DNA from: JBCCFW01 sp039029535
GTDB taxonomy: Bacteria; Acidobacteriota; JBCCFW01
Reading direction: 5' to 3'
DNA length: 48,720 bases
Assembly (NCBI GenBank): GCA_039029535.1
Contig: JBCCFW010000037.1
Location: 1 to 48,720, forward strand
Shown here: piece by piece, positions 7,527 through 15,368 of the stretch
How the letters are laid out: each line of letters begins with the position of its first letter
Numbering within the stretch: position 1 is the stretch's first letter
The notes under the pieces: model-generated
The model's database searches: none
Seen by the model: the letters and a program-made list of their open reading frames with translations, nothing else
Told to the model about the DNA's origin: nothing
Translations under genes and position numbers: made by a program

Positions 7527-10500
7527 ATGAGTGCCTCCGATGAAGCCCGTGCCGAGCACGCCCGCTTGCGCGAGGTCTTCGTCGCGGCGCGCAAGCTCCC
7601 GGCGGACGAGCAGGCGGCCTTCCTCGACCAGGCCATCCCCGACGATGCCGCCTTTCGTGCGCGGGTCGAGCGGATGCTGGGGCTCGAGCAGAGCGACGGT
7701 CTCCTCGATCGCGCCACCGTGCCCGGACTGGCCCGACAGCTCGTCGACAACGTGCCGACGCGTGAGCTCGGACCCGTCCCGCAGCAAGGCGATCAACCGA
7801 CCACCATCGCTGGACATCGCATCCTCCGTCGTCTCGGTCACGGTGGCATGGGGGTCGTCTACGAGGCCGAGCAGGAGACCCCGCGGCGTCGCGTCGCGCT
7901 CAAGCTCCTGCGGCAGTCGGATCCCAGTGACGCCCTGGTGCGACGCTTCGCGCGTGAGATCGAGCTCCTCGGAAGACTGCGTCATCCCGGCATCGCTCAG
8001 GTGTTCGACGCCGGCTGGTCTGAGGACGACGAGCTCGGCTTGCGTCGGCCCTGGTTCACCATGGAGCTCGTCGAGGGCCGTCCTCTCGACGAGCACTGCC
8101 GGGAGCACGAGCTCGGGAGTCGCGAGCGTCTCGAGCTCGTCGCACGAGTCGCCGACGCCCTTCAACACGCACACGAGCAGGGCGTCGTGCATCGCGACCT
8201 CAAGCCGGCCAACATCCTCGTGGACGTGCACGGCCAGTCGAAGATCCTCGACTTCGGCGTGGCGGCGGTGTTGTCGGGCTCGGAGGGAGAGGAGCAGACC
8301 CGCCTGACCGGGACAGGTCTCGTCGTCGGCACGCTCGCCTACATGTCGCCCGAACAAGTGTCGGGCACGAACATCGAGGCTCATCCACGATCCGACGTCT
8401 ACGCCCTCGGGGTCATCGCCTACGAGCTGCTGGTGGGCCAGCTCCCGCTCGAGGTCGACGGACGCCCGCTCCCCGAGGCGGCGAGGATCCTCGGTGAGGA
8501 GACGCCGGAGAGCCTGGGGAGCCTCGATTCTCAGCTCCGAGGTGACGTGGAGATCCTCGTCGCCACTGCTCTGGCCAAGGAGCCCGAGCGCCGCTACCCG
8601 AGCGCTGCCGCGATGGCCGCGGACATCCGACGCTTCCTCGGTCACGAACCCTTGGTTGCGCGACCGCCGAGCACTCTCTATCAACTGAGCAAGTTCGCCC
8701 GGAAGAATCGCGTCCTCGTCGGTGGCATCGTCGCGACCCTGCTCGCCTCGATCATCGGCACGGTCGTCTCATGGAAGCTGGCGGCCGAGGCCCGCCGAGG
8801 GGAGCAGGCGGCCCTGCGAGCGGCCTACCGGGCCCAGCTCATCGGTGCAGCGGATGCCCTCGCCGAACGCAAGGGGCCCGAGCTGCGGCGACGTCTCGAC
8901 ACGACATCCGAGCCGCTACGGGGCTTCGAGTGGCGTTACCTCGACGTCTCGGCCGAGCAGGCCTGGCGGAGCGAGAAGCTCACGGTGCCGGCCCACGCCC
9001 TGCGACCTGCTGCGACCGAGGAGCTCACGACCCTGCTTCATGCGAGCGGCGGTTCCGTTCATCGCTACTTCCGACGGGACTGGCGCAGCGGGGTCGAGAC
9101 CGAGCTGACCCTGCTCGATGACCACGGCAACCTGCGGGCACGGCCCGAGGAGCTGGAGCTCGTGCTGTCAGGCCTGTTCTGGCCTGACGGCGTGAGGCAG
9201 AAGGAGCTTCGCGATCCGGAGACCGATGAGCTCGTCGGGCAGGTCCGACGCTGCAGCGCGCCCGATGGGAAGGCCGAGCTCGGGAGCGTCGTCGGCGAGC
9301 TCGTCCTCGAGTCGGCTCACCCCGGGGGAGAGTGGGTGGGAGCCTGTCACTGGCCGACCGGCGAGCTGCGTTGGCGCCTCGAGCGGACGGACCAGTCGTT
9401 CTCCGCGATGGGAGTGGGGGCAGGTGGCCGGGTCGCGTGGATCAAGGTGCGCCATGGTCCGCTGCTTCTCCTCGACCTGGTGTCGGGAGGGCTGGTAGCC
9501 GAGCTGACGGACGTCACCTTCGGCGCGAACCTCTCGACGGTGGCAGTGAGCGCCGATCGCACGCGGGTCCATGTCTCCACGAGCGACAACGCCCTTCGAG
9601 CCTGGAGCATTCCGGAGGGAGAGCTCGTGGCCGAGATCGTCGACCTTCCCGTGCGACAGAACGCGTTGCTCGCCCATCCCGTCGATGGTCGGCTGGTCAC
9701 CGGCGGGCTGGACGGCTCGATCGGCGTCTGGAGTGACGACCTGGCCACGCATCGGATCCTGCTTGGCCATCAAGGGCAGGTGACGAGCCTGGCCTGGGCG
9801 GGGTTCGGCGACCAGCTCGTCAGCGCCAGCGCCGACAAGGGACTGCGGGTCTTCGATCTCTCGGTGGACCTCTCGGGCGTGTTGTCGGGTCACGAGTCCT
9901 ACGTGTACGGCGTCGCCGTCTCACCGGACGGGGCGCTCATCGCCTCGGCGAGCTGGGACGGGACCGTCCGTCTCTGGGATGCTGCGACCGGTCGGCCACG
10001 CGACGTGTTGCGGCCGCCGGGGGAGCCGGCGCGACTCAAGACGGTGGCGTTCAGCCCGGATGGCCGTCGTCTGGTCGTTCACGGTGACGTGACGTTCTGG
10101 CCGCATCGGATCGATCTCTACGACCTGGAGCGCAGGGAGTGGATCGCGAGCAGCTCCGGGCTGCGCAACGCCACGCCCGAGTCGGACATGGCCCGGCTCG
10201 TCCATCATCCGAGAGGCTGGCTCACCGGGCGCAACATCGAGCTCACCCTGCTCGACCACGACGACTTGAAGACGCTCGGTCAGGTCGGCAGGCTCACGGG
10301 GGCCTTCGCGGTGACCCCCGATGATCGCCGCATCGTCAGCCTGGAGGGCTGGCGTGAGCTGGTCGTGTTCGACCTCGAGAGAGACGAGACCGTTCAGGCG
10401 CTCGACCGAATCGTCTTCCACGGTCCCTTCCGACGGCCTCACGCCGTCGCGATCTCACCCGATGGCCGCCTGGCGGTGACCGGGCATCTTCACGTGCACG

Positions 10501-10826
10501 TCCATGACCTCGCCCGAGGTGAGAAGCTGCGCAAGATCGAGGGGGAGGGGCGGACCGTATTCGCGCTGGCGTTCTCGCCCGACGGCACGCGTCTGGCCTG
10601 TGGTGATCAGGACGGCGGCATTCGCCTGCTCGACACCGAGACCTGGGACGAGCTCCTCCGCCTCGAGGGCCACCGGGCCTACGTGTCCTCGCTGGCCTGG
10701 AGCCCGGACGGCCGCGACCTCGTGTCGGGCTCGGGTGATCACGACGTGCGGATCTGGAGCACGCGCTCGGCGGCGGAGAGGGTGGAGGCGGATCGACGCT
10801 GGCGAGCGGCGCGCTCGGGAGGTTGA
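7527..10826 (+). CDS. Transmembrane Ser/Thr protein kinase with C-terminal WD40 repeats
   Basis: 1099 residues. An N-terminal helical region (1-80) of the kind found in planctomycete and acidobacterial kinases (ARLREVFVAARKLPADEQAA) precedes the kinase domain (about 97-375): RRLGHGGMGVVYEAE, K126 in RVALKLL, HRDLKPANILVD (222-233), DFGVAAV and GTLAYMSPEQ. A membrane helix at about 396-418 (VLVGGIVATLLASIIGTVVS) puts the rest outside the cytoplasm. The C-terminal 650 residues contain WD40 blades such as VAFSPDGRRLVV, LIASASWDGTVRLWD and LVSGSGDHDVRIWS, presumably a beta-propeller binding partner or ligand. Start: ATG at 7527 separated by one base from the sigma factor stop, so translation is probably coupled. 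Inferred role: partner kinase of that sigma factor. It ends 6 bases from the convergent orf3 gene. Confidence 0.92.
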   Translation: MSASDEARAEHARLREVFVAARKLPADEQAAFLDQAIPDDAAFRARVERMLGLEQSDGLLDRATVPGLARQLVDNVPTRELGPVPQQGDQPTTIAGHRILRRLGHGGMGVVYEAEQETPRRRVALKLLRQSDPSDALVRRFAREIELLGRLRHPGIAQVFDAGWSEDDELGLRRPWFTMELVEGRPLDEHCREHELGSRERLELVARVADALQHAHEQGVVHRDLKPANILVDVHGQSKILDFGVAAVLSGSEGEEQTRLTGTGLVVGTLAYMSPEQVSGTNIEAHPRSDVYALGVIAYELLVGQLPLEVDGRPLPEAARILGEETPESLGSLDSQLRGDVEILVATALAKEPERRYPSAAAMAADIRRFLGHEPLVARPPSTLYQLSKFARKNRVLVGGIVATLLASIIGTVVSWKLAAEARRGEQAALRAAYRAQLIGAADALAERKGPELRRRLDTTSEPLRGFEWRYLDVSAEQAWRSEKLTVPAHALRPAATEELTTLLHASGGSVHRYFRRDWRSGVETELTLLDDHGNLRARPEELELVLSGLFWPDGVRQKELRDPETDELVGQVRRCSAPDGKAELGSVVGELVLESAHPGGEWVGACHWPTGELRWRLERTDQSFSAMGVGAGGRVAWIKVRHGPLLLLDLVSGGLVAELTDVTFGANLSTVAVSADRTRVHVSTSDNALRAWSIPEGELVAEIVDLPVRQNALLAHPVDGRLVTGGLDGSIGVWSDDLATHRILLGHQGQVTSLAWAGFGDQLVSASADKGLRVFDLSVDLSGVLSGHESYVYGVAVSPDGALIASASWDGTVRLWDAATGRPRDVLRPPGEPARLKTVAFSPDGRRLVVHGDVTFWPHRIDLYDLERREWIASSSGLRNATPESDMARLVHHPRGWLTGRNIELTLLDHDDLKTLGQVGRLTGAFAVTPDDRRIVSLEGWRELVVFDLERDETVQALDRIVFHGPFRRPHAVAISPDGRLAVTGHLHVHVHDLARGEKLRKIEGEGRTVFALAFSPDGTRLACGDQDGGIRLLDTETWDELLRLEGHRAYVSSLAWSPDGRDLVSGSGDHDVRIWSTRSAAERVEADRRWRAARSGG

Positions 10827-10832
10827 GAGCTC

Positions 10833-11258
10833 TCACTTGAAGATCGGTGCTGTCTTCCTTCGGCGTGGTCGAGGCGCAACGTAGCCGAGACGACCCGTGA
10901 GCGGACACGCGAAGAAGCGGTCGGATTGGCCCTCGAGGGGCTCGGGTTGGCCGAAGCGGATCAAGTGCAGGCGGCCGTCGATCACGCGCGCGGTCGCCAC
11001 GAGATGTTCGACGTGGTCGACGAGGTGAGCGTTCAGCACCGACCACCGCCGGTGGTTCTCGCGGATCTCGGCGAGCACGTCGTCCCACTGTCGGCCAACT
11101 CGCGTGCGCAGGAAGCGTCGAAGGGGGCCGAGGTGGTCGTTCTTCCACTTGGCCTGGTGCTCGCGTCGCATGGGCATGCGTCCCCAGTCACGGCTGACGT
11201 TGGGGTCGCGGTCGTGCCCGTCACTGCTACGAGGCGGCGTGATGATGACGCGGTGCAT
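10833..11258 (-). CDS. Small basic protein, third gene of the rtcB-prfH operon (function unknown)
   Basis: 141 residues, rich in Arg and His. The core MRREHQAKWKNDHLGPLRRF followed by LRTRVGRQWDDVLAEIREN is typical of a widespread uncharacterised family that I remember as hypothetical proteins with L-x-PLRR-FLR-x-x-VGR-x-W-x-x-V-x-x-EI. The rest contains HLVDHVEHLV and a C-terminal strand-rich part (DRFFACPLTGRLGYVAPRP) ending in a basic tail. The start ATG at 11258 lies eight bases after the prfH stop, so it is the third gene of the operon and should be induced with it. The basic composition would suit RNA or ribosome binding, but that is inference only. No catalytic motif is evident. It ends six bases before the convergent kinase stop codon. 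Confidence 0.8.
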   Translation of the reverse strand: MHRVIITPPRSSDGHDRDPNVSRDWGRMPMRREHQAKWKNDHLGPLRRFLRTRVGRQWDDVLAEIRENHRRWSVLNAHLVDHVEHLVATARVIDGRLHLIRFGQPEPLEGQSDRFFACPLTGRLGYVAPRPRRRKTAPIFK

Positions 11259-11266
11259 GTCTCGTC

Positions 11267-11923
11267 TCACGGCTGGCTCCGCTCCCCGGTCGCGTCCCTG
11301 AGCCGGCCCCGCCGGTCGAGGCGCCAGCGTCGGCAGGGCCGGCCGCGCTCCAGCTCTCGATGGCCCGTGCGTTCGGCCTGGTCGGCCTCCGCAACGTGAT
11401 GAGCACGTCGTTCGCTGAGTCGTTCGGCGAGCCGCTTCAGCGCGATCGTGCGATTCGCTCCTTGCGTTCGCTGCTCGGTGACGCGGACCTGCAGGCCCGT
11501 CGGCTCGTGCCGAGCCCGCACGGCGGTGGCCCGACGGTTGACGTTCTGACCGCCGGGTCCGCCCGCGCGGTCGGCGCGGAGGACGACGGTGTCGATCGTC
11601 AGCTCCTCGGCCGATGCGGAGCGGGTGTCGTCGAAGAGCTCGACGCCCACGTGCCAGCGCGTGCGCGAGCGCTTCGCCCGACGCGGGCTCCGCGTCCGGA
11701 GCTCGTGCGTGCCGAGCCAGTCGGCCAGACGTCGTGCGACGTCTCCAGTCACCGTGAGCACGACCGAGCGGGGCGCTCCCTCCTCGCCCCGAGTGGTCGT
11801 GTTGGTCACCGTGAGACCGCGGGCCCCGCACTCGGTCGCGAGCGCCTCGGCGAGCAGTGCGACGAAGCATCGGCACTCCCAGGGCCCGGCGCCCGCGCTC
11901 ACCTGAACACGCCGCGTCGTCAA
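11267..11923 (-). CDS. prfH: Peptide chain release factor homologue PrfH
   Basis: A 218-residue class I release factor relative lacking the codon-recognition domain. The N-terminus VQVSAGAGPWECR corresponds to the start of enterobacterial PrfH, and the catalytic GGQ (residues 124-126) sits in RAGGPGGQNVNRRATAVRA, followed by the usual basic tail TGLQVRVTEQRTQGANR and a late ERGRPCRRW that matches PrfH's C-terminal ERGNPRR. PrfH encoded with RtcB2 is known to release peptide from ribosomes nicked in the 16S decoding centre so that the ligase can reseal the rRNA; I infer that role here. The start is a TTG at 11923 overlapping the rtcB stop (TTGA), which implies translational coupling. No better start lies close by. 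Confidence 0.9.
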   Translation of the reverse strand: MTTRRVQVSAGAGPWECRCFVALLAEALATECGARGLTVTNTTTRGEEGAPRSVVLTVTGDVARRLADWLGTHELRTRSPRRAKRSRTRWHVGVELFDDTRSASAEELTIDTVVLRADRAGGPGGQNVNRRATAVRARHEPTGLQVRVTEQRTQGANRTIALKRLAERLSERRAHHVAEADQAERTGHRELERGRPCRRWRLDRRGRLRDATGERSQP

Positions 11924-13146
11924 CGCTTGACCGTGGCGATGGGCAGGAGTGACACGACCCGTCGGGCGGCCTCGGCCTCTTCCAGCGACTCGATGACCGG
12001 CTCGATGTCCTTGTAGGCGTCCGGATGCTCGGCGTAGAGGAGCTTCCAGTCGTCACAGATGACGAGACCACCGCTACTCGTGCGGAGCAACTCGGCCCGG
12101 GCGTGCTTCGCCCGGATCTTCTCGAGTGCCTCGCCCCGGGCCATCCGACGACCGGCTCCGTGCGCCACCGACCACAGGGTCTCCTCCGTGCCGGTGCCCG
12201 CCATGACCCAGCTCTCCGTGCCTCGGGTCCCGAGGACCACCGTCGGCTCGCCGGGTCGTCCGGGCGCCGAGCCCTTGCGATGAAGCCAGGCGGGCCCACA
12301 CGACATCTCCACCGGCTCGACCCAGTTGTGAATGATGTCGAACGTCCCCTTGATGCGCTCAGTCGAGGCGTGGCCGGCGGCGCGCAGCAGGCGCCAGGCC
12401 AGGAGCAGGCGGTTGGTCGCCGCGTAGCGAAGGCAACCTGCGAGATCGCGCAGGTAGGCCTGGCGGCGGCTTTCGTCGTCGAGCACCGCGCCCTGCCAAC
12501 GTCTGGCCACCGCGTGGCCGAGCGCGCGGGAGCCGGAGTGGGCGACCACGGCCGAGCCGCCGCGCAGCAGCCCGAGCGTCGTCGCCGTCGTGCGGTCGAC
12601 CACGCTCGCGACCCGCGAGAGCTCGACGAAGTGGTTGCCGCCGCCGACCGTGCCGAGGTCATGACTGAAGCTCGGGTCGTCGGGCAGCTCGCCGCTGGGC
12701 AGGTGACCGAGGACACCGGCACCATCGGCCTCGTCGGCGGCCCACTCCGCGAGGGCCTCGGGCACGTCGGGCAGGTCGGCGAGCCCCGGCGGACCGCAGG
12801 TCCAGGCCGCCTGCAGGAGCGCGACGGGATCGACCTCCGGCAGCACGGGGCCGTCGGTCTCGCGTCGCACGCGGCGCTCGAGCTTGGCGCCGCTGACCTT
12901 GGGGCGGGGGAGCGCGACGACGCGCACGCCGCAGCCGGCGTCACTCCCGATGAGATCAGGGTGGATGACGTCCCGCAGGGCGACCGACACGCCGATGGGG
13001 ATGCCCGGACCCGCGTGGAGGTCGGGCATGCCCACGGCGCGGACGAGCTGGGGGATCTCGGTGAGGCTCTCGAGCTGGCGGAGGGCGTTGCCCTCCATCC
13101 AGACGGAGTCGTTGGCGATGACGAGAGGGGTCGTGGTGACGTCCAT
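11920..13146 (-). CDS. rtcB: RNA-splicing ligase RtcB (PrfH-associated type)
   Basis: A 408-residue 3'-phosphate/5'-hydroxyl RNA ligase using GTP and Mn2+. Conserved residues are all visible: GMPDLHAGPGIPIGV (39-53), metal ligands D69 and C72 in SDAGCGVR, N171-H172 in GGGNHFVEL, H203 in AHSGSR, H273 in IIHNWVEP and the guanylylated histidine H329 in AHGAGRRMAR. It is first in an operon with prfH and a small third gene, the arrangement of the RtcB2-PrfH ribosome-repair pair, so the likely substrate is nicked rRNA. The ATG at 13146 lies only about two bases after the predicted sigma-54 transcription start, so the message may be leaderless; a GTG at 13167 would precede that start and is not used. 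Regulation: sigma-54 promoter and divergent CARF/AAA+ activator. Confidence 0.94.
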   Translation of the reverse strand: MDVTTTPLVIANDSVWMEGNALRQLESLTEIPQLVRAVGMPDLHAGPGIPIGVSVALRDVIHPDLIGSDAGCGVRVVALPRPKVSGAKLERRVRRETDGPVLPEVDPVALLQAAWTCGPPGLADLPDVPEALAEWAADEADGAGVLGHLPSGELPDDPSFSHDLGTVGGGNHFVELSRVASVVDRTTATTLGLLRGGSAVVAHSGSRALGHAVARRWQGAVLDDESRRQAYLRDLAGCLRYAATNRLLLAWRLLRAAGHASTERIKGTFDIIHNWVEPVEMSCGPAWLHRKGSAPGRPGEPTVVLGTRGTESWVMAGTGTEETLWSVAHGAGRRMARGEALEKIRAKHARAELLRTSSGGLVICDDWKLLYAEHPDAYKDIEPVIESLEEAEAARRVVSLLPIATVKR

Positions 13147-13158
13147 GTGGCACCCAAG

Positions 13159-13174
13159 AGCACGCACCGTGCCA
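13159..13174 (-). promoter_or_regulatory. Sigma-54 (-24/-12) promoter of the rtcB operon
   Basis: Read on the minus strand: TGGCACG-GTGC-GTGCT, against the consensus TGGCACG-N4-TTGCW. Eleven of twelve consensus positions agree, including the invariant GG and GC ten bases apart. The neighbouring divergent gene encodes a sigma-54 activator with an intact GAFTGA loop, which supports the call. The predicted start of transcription is near 13148, two bases before the rtcB ATG. The promoter TGGCAC also forms an inverted repeat with GTGCCA right at the start of the gene. Confidence 0.85.
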
Positions 13175-13187
13175 AGGCTGGGTGATG

Positions 13188-13203
13188 TTTCAAGTCATTG
13201 AAA
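13188..13203. promoter_or_regulatory. Palindrome TTTCAA-GTCA-TTGAAA in the rtcB/regulator intergenic region
   Basis: A perfect six-base inverted repeat with a four-base spacer, AT-rich in a GC-rich neighbourhood, centred about 47 bases upstream of the predicted rtcB transcription start. A wider CAAGT...ACTTG pair (13191-13215) overlaps it. It could be a binding site for a regulator or a bent, AT-rich spacer between enhancer and promoter. I cannot say which protein binds. Confidence 0.45.
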
Positions 13204-13246
13204 TAAAGTCACTTGCTTCCTTGCCGTGATGAGATGTGGTGCGTCG

Positions 13247-13289
13247 TGCATCAGTCTGCTTGGTGCGTGATGCATCGTTTCTGATGCAT
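13247..13289. promoter_or_regulatory. Repeated TGATGCA/TGCATCA motifs, candidate activator (UAS) sites
   Basis: TGCATCA at 13247-13253, TGATGCATC at 13268-13276 and TGATGCAT at 13282-13289. They lie about 99-141 bases upstream of the predicted rtcB transcription start, the usual range for enhancer sites of sigma-54 activators, and overlap the start of the activator gene itself, which would allow autoregulation. That the divergent activator binds them is inference. Confidence 0.5.
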
Positions 13290-14768
13290 GCTGCACCGGT
13301 GCGCCACCTGCTGACCTGGTCCGACCGTGGCGAGCCCCGTCGTCAGGGAGCCCCCCGCCACGAGCGTCCCGCCCGGGACGAGGGGCCCGTGCTGCGTCTC
13401 CTCCGCGAGGGAGAGCGCTACGCCGCTGCGACCGTCGTGACCACCGAGGCAGGCGAGCGTCGGGCTCAGGGGCTCGTGGCCGAGATGGAGTCGCTGGTCG
13501 AGGAGGTGAAGCTGGTCACGGTCGACGTCCCCGACCCCAGCGATCACGCTCGGGTCTTCGAGGTCCTGGCTCCGCTCGCACGTGAGCTGTCAGGGCGAGA
13601 CAGCCTCGACGTCCTTCTCTCAGCGGGAACTCCGCAGGTGCAGACGATCTTCGTCGTCCTCGTGAAGGCGGGGCTGCTGCCGGCGCGGATGCTTCAGGTC
13701 CTTCCGCCGGCGCTGGTTCCCGATCCGCATCCCGAAGCGGTGCGGGAGGTCGTGCTCGACGTCGAGGGCTTCCCCGAGATTCGGGCGCTGCGTGAAGAGC
13801 TCGTCCGACTGCGCGCGGAGGTGCGCTCGCTGGGCGGTGGGCTCGTGGGCGACAGCGCGCCGATGGCCACGCTCGCACGTCGCCTCACCCGCGTGGCGCC
13901 GAGCGACCTACCCGTGCTCGTGCTCGGTGAGACGGGGACCGGCAAGGAACTCGTCGCCCGCGCGATTCACGAGCGCAGCGCCCGCGCGGCCGGTCCCTTC
14001 GTTGCCGAGAGCTGTGGTGCCCTCGATGCCGGCGTCCTGGCCAGCGAGCTGTTCGGGCACGAGAAGGGCGCGTTCACCGGCGCGCTGAGCCGACGTCGCG
14101 GCCTCTTCGAGCTCGCCCACGGTGGCACCCTGCTCCTCGACGAGGTCGGCGAGCTCCCGCCTCGTGTTCAGGTGAGCCTGTTGCGGGTCTTGCAGGAAGG
14201 CGTGATCCGGAGGGTCGGGGGAGAGGACGCCGTGCCCGTCGACGTGCGGGTCATCGCGGCGACGCATCGGGACCTCGAGGCGATGGTTGCGGAAGGGACC
14301 TTCCGACAGGACCTCTACTACCGGCTCAACGCGGCGACCTTGGTCGTGCCGCCGTTGCGGGAACGGGTCGGCGATCTCGAGCAGCTCGTCAGCCACTTCG
14401 CTCAGTCGTCCGGCGACGCGCCACTCGTGTTGACGCCCGCGGCCTGGGCGGCTCTGCGTTCGCACGCCTGGCCCGGTAACGTGCGGGAGCTCCAGGCCGA
14501 GGTCGCTCGCTGGGGGATCTTCGGAGACGAGGTCGTCGACGTGGACGACCTGTCGACGGGGATCCGGACCGGTGCTCCTGTCCTTGCACCAGAGTCGTCG
14601 GGGGCTCCCGCGGAGGTTGCGGCCCTGCGTCCCCTGCGTGATCAGGTCGCCGAGCTGGAGACCCTGGCCATCGAGCGAGCGCTCGCGGCCGAGGCTGGCA
14701 ACATCTCCCGTGCAGCCCGCGTCCTGGGCATCGATCGCAACACGCTCAAGCGCAAGCGTCGGAAGTGA
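13284..14768 (+). CDS. Sigma-54-dependent activator with N-terminal CARF-like domain (RtcR-like)
   Basis: 494 residues. Residues 1-160 look like a CARF/Rossmann sensor: strand RHLLTWSD, later ERYAAATVVTT and LDVLLSAGTPQVQTIFVVLV, the last matching the (S/G)GTP loop of CARF domains such as that of RtcR. Residues about 185-420 form the AAA+ domain: Walker A GETGTGKE (215-222), the sigma-54-contacting GAFTGA (262-267), Walker B GTLLLDEVGEL and the R-finger region. The C-terminus NISRAARVLGIDRNTLKRK is a Fis-type DNA-binding helix-turn-helix. CARF domains sense cyclic or linear oligonucleotides with 2',3'-cyclic phosphate or cyclic oligoadenylate, so the inferred signal is a product of RNA damage. 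Start: ATG 13284 is directly before the first CARF strand; GTG 13236 in frame is possible. No strong ribosome-binding site is seen for either. Confidence 0.88.
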   Translation: MHAAPVRHLLTWSDRGEPRRQGAPRHERPARDEGPVLRLLREGERYAAATVVTTEAGERRAQGLVAEMESLVEEVKLVTVDVPDPSDHARVFEVLAPLARELSGRDSLDVLLSAGTPQVQTIFVVLVKAGLLPARMLQVLPPALVPDPHPEAVREVVLDVEGFPEIRALREELVRLRAEVRSLGGGLVGDSAPMATLARRLTRVAPSDLPVLVLGETGTGKELVARAIHERSARAAGPFVAESCGALDAGVLASELFGHEKGAFTGALSRRRGLFELAHGGTLLLDEVGELPPRVQVSLLRVLQEGVIRRVGGEDAVPVDVRVIAATHRDLEAMVAEGTFRQDLYYRLNAATLVVPPLRERVGDLEQLVSHFAQSSGDAPLVLTPAAWAALRSHAWPGNVRELQAEVARWGIFGDEVVDVDDLSTGIRTGAPVLAPESSGAPAEVAALRPLRDQVAELETLAIERALAAEAGNISRAARVLGIDRNTLKRKRRK

Positions 14769-14770
14769 AG

Positions 14771-14800
14771 ACGGCCGGCCACCCGAGGGTGACCGGCCGT
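14771..14800. terminator. Hairpin terminator between convergent genes
   Basis: ACGGCCGG (14771-14778) pairs perfectly with CCGGCCGT (14793-14800), and the loop contains a nested ACCC/GGGT pair. It starts two bases after the activator stop codon and lies before the end of the convergent gene, so it may act on both strands. No U-tract follows, as is common in very GC-rich genomes. Confidence 0.7.
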
Positions 14801-14822
14801 GGGAGAGACGAGGTGGCTCAGC

Positions 14823-15368
14823 TCACCGGCGACGCTCCGTGCCGGCAGCGGTCTCGAGCTTCTCGAGACGCGCGGTCAGCAGGTCGATGAGCTGGGACTG
14901 CTCGACGACGAGCTGACGGAGCTCGGTCAGCTCGGCGGGCAGGGCGGCGGTGACCGGGGTCGTGCTCGGCAGGCCGATCATCGTGAGCACCTGACCGTTG
15001 GCGCTCGCGTCGATGGCACGACCGAGGACCAGGCCGTACTGACCTGGCTCGAGCTTCTCCGGCGCCACGCCGACGGCCGTGCCGTCACCGCGACCCGAGG
15101 CGACGACGAAGTCACCGGCGGCCACCGTGCCGAGCACGTTGACCGGCACCTGACCGACCATGGCCACCTGGGCGTGGTTCTTCTCCTCACCCTCGGCGGG
15201 AGCACCACCGGTGAAGGCCGGAGCGGTGGTGAGGACCATGACCTGATCGGCGCCCGCGGTCTCGCGCGAGACCTTGCCGTCGAAGAGCCCGACGACGTCG
15301 CCCGCTGAAAGCGCCTGGCCGGCGTCGAGCCGCGGCAGCCACTCGGCGAAGTCGGCCCCGCCCGACTT
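14823..15368 (-). pseudogene. C-terminal trailer of the collagen-like protein, separated by one in-frame stop
   Basis: Directly downstream of the TAA at 15369-15371, in the same frame, the sequence reads KSGGADFAEWLPRLDAGQ, then ALSAGDVVGLFDGKVSRET and VMVLTTAPAFTGGAP, and runs open to the TGA at 14823. The GADFAEWLPRLD...DVVG block is the usual continuation of GSGGVTY in phage-tail-like and collagen-like surface proteins, so TAA most likely replaces a TAC/TAT tyrosine codon. The end (LPAELTELRQLVVEQSQLI then DLLTARLEKLE) is a short coiled coil that would drive trimerisation. As it stands the segment has lost its link to the secreted protein; an internal GTG at 15239 could in principle start a 138-residue protein but no signal for this is seen. 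Confidence 0.75.

Noticed and set aside
3569..7750. 1393-residue open frame on the minus strand
   Set aside because: It lies opposite the kinase and sigma factor genes; the translation is low in recognisable motifs, and the plus-strand proteins have complete catalytic sites. High-GC codon use keeps the antisense frame open.
10833..13193. Single 786-residue minus-strand frame across orf3, prfH and rtcB
   Set aside because: Only its last 141 codons (orf3) are real; the remainder runs out of frame through rtcB and prfH, which have clear conserved motifs in their own frames.
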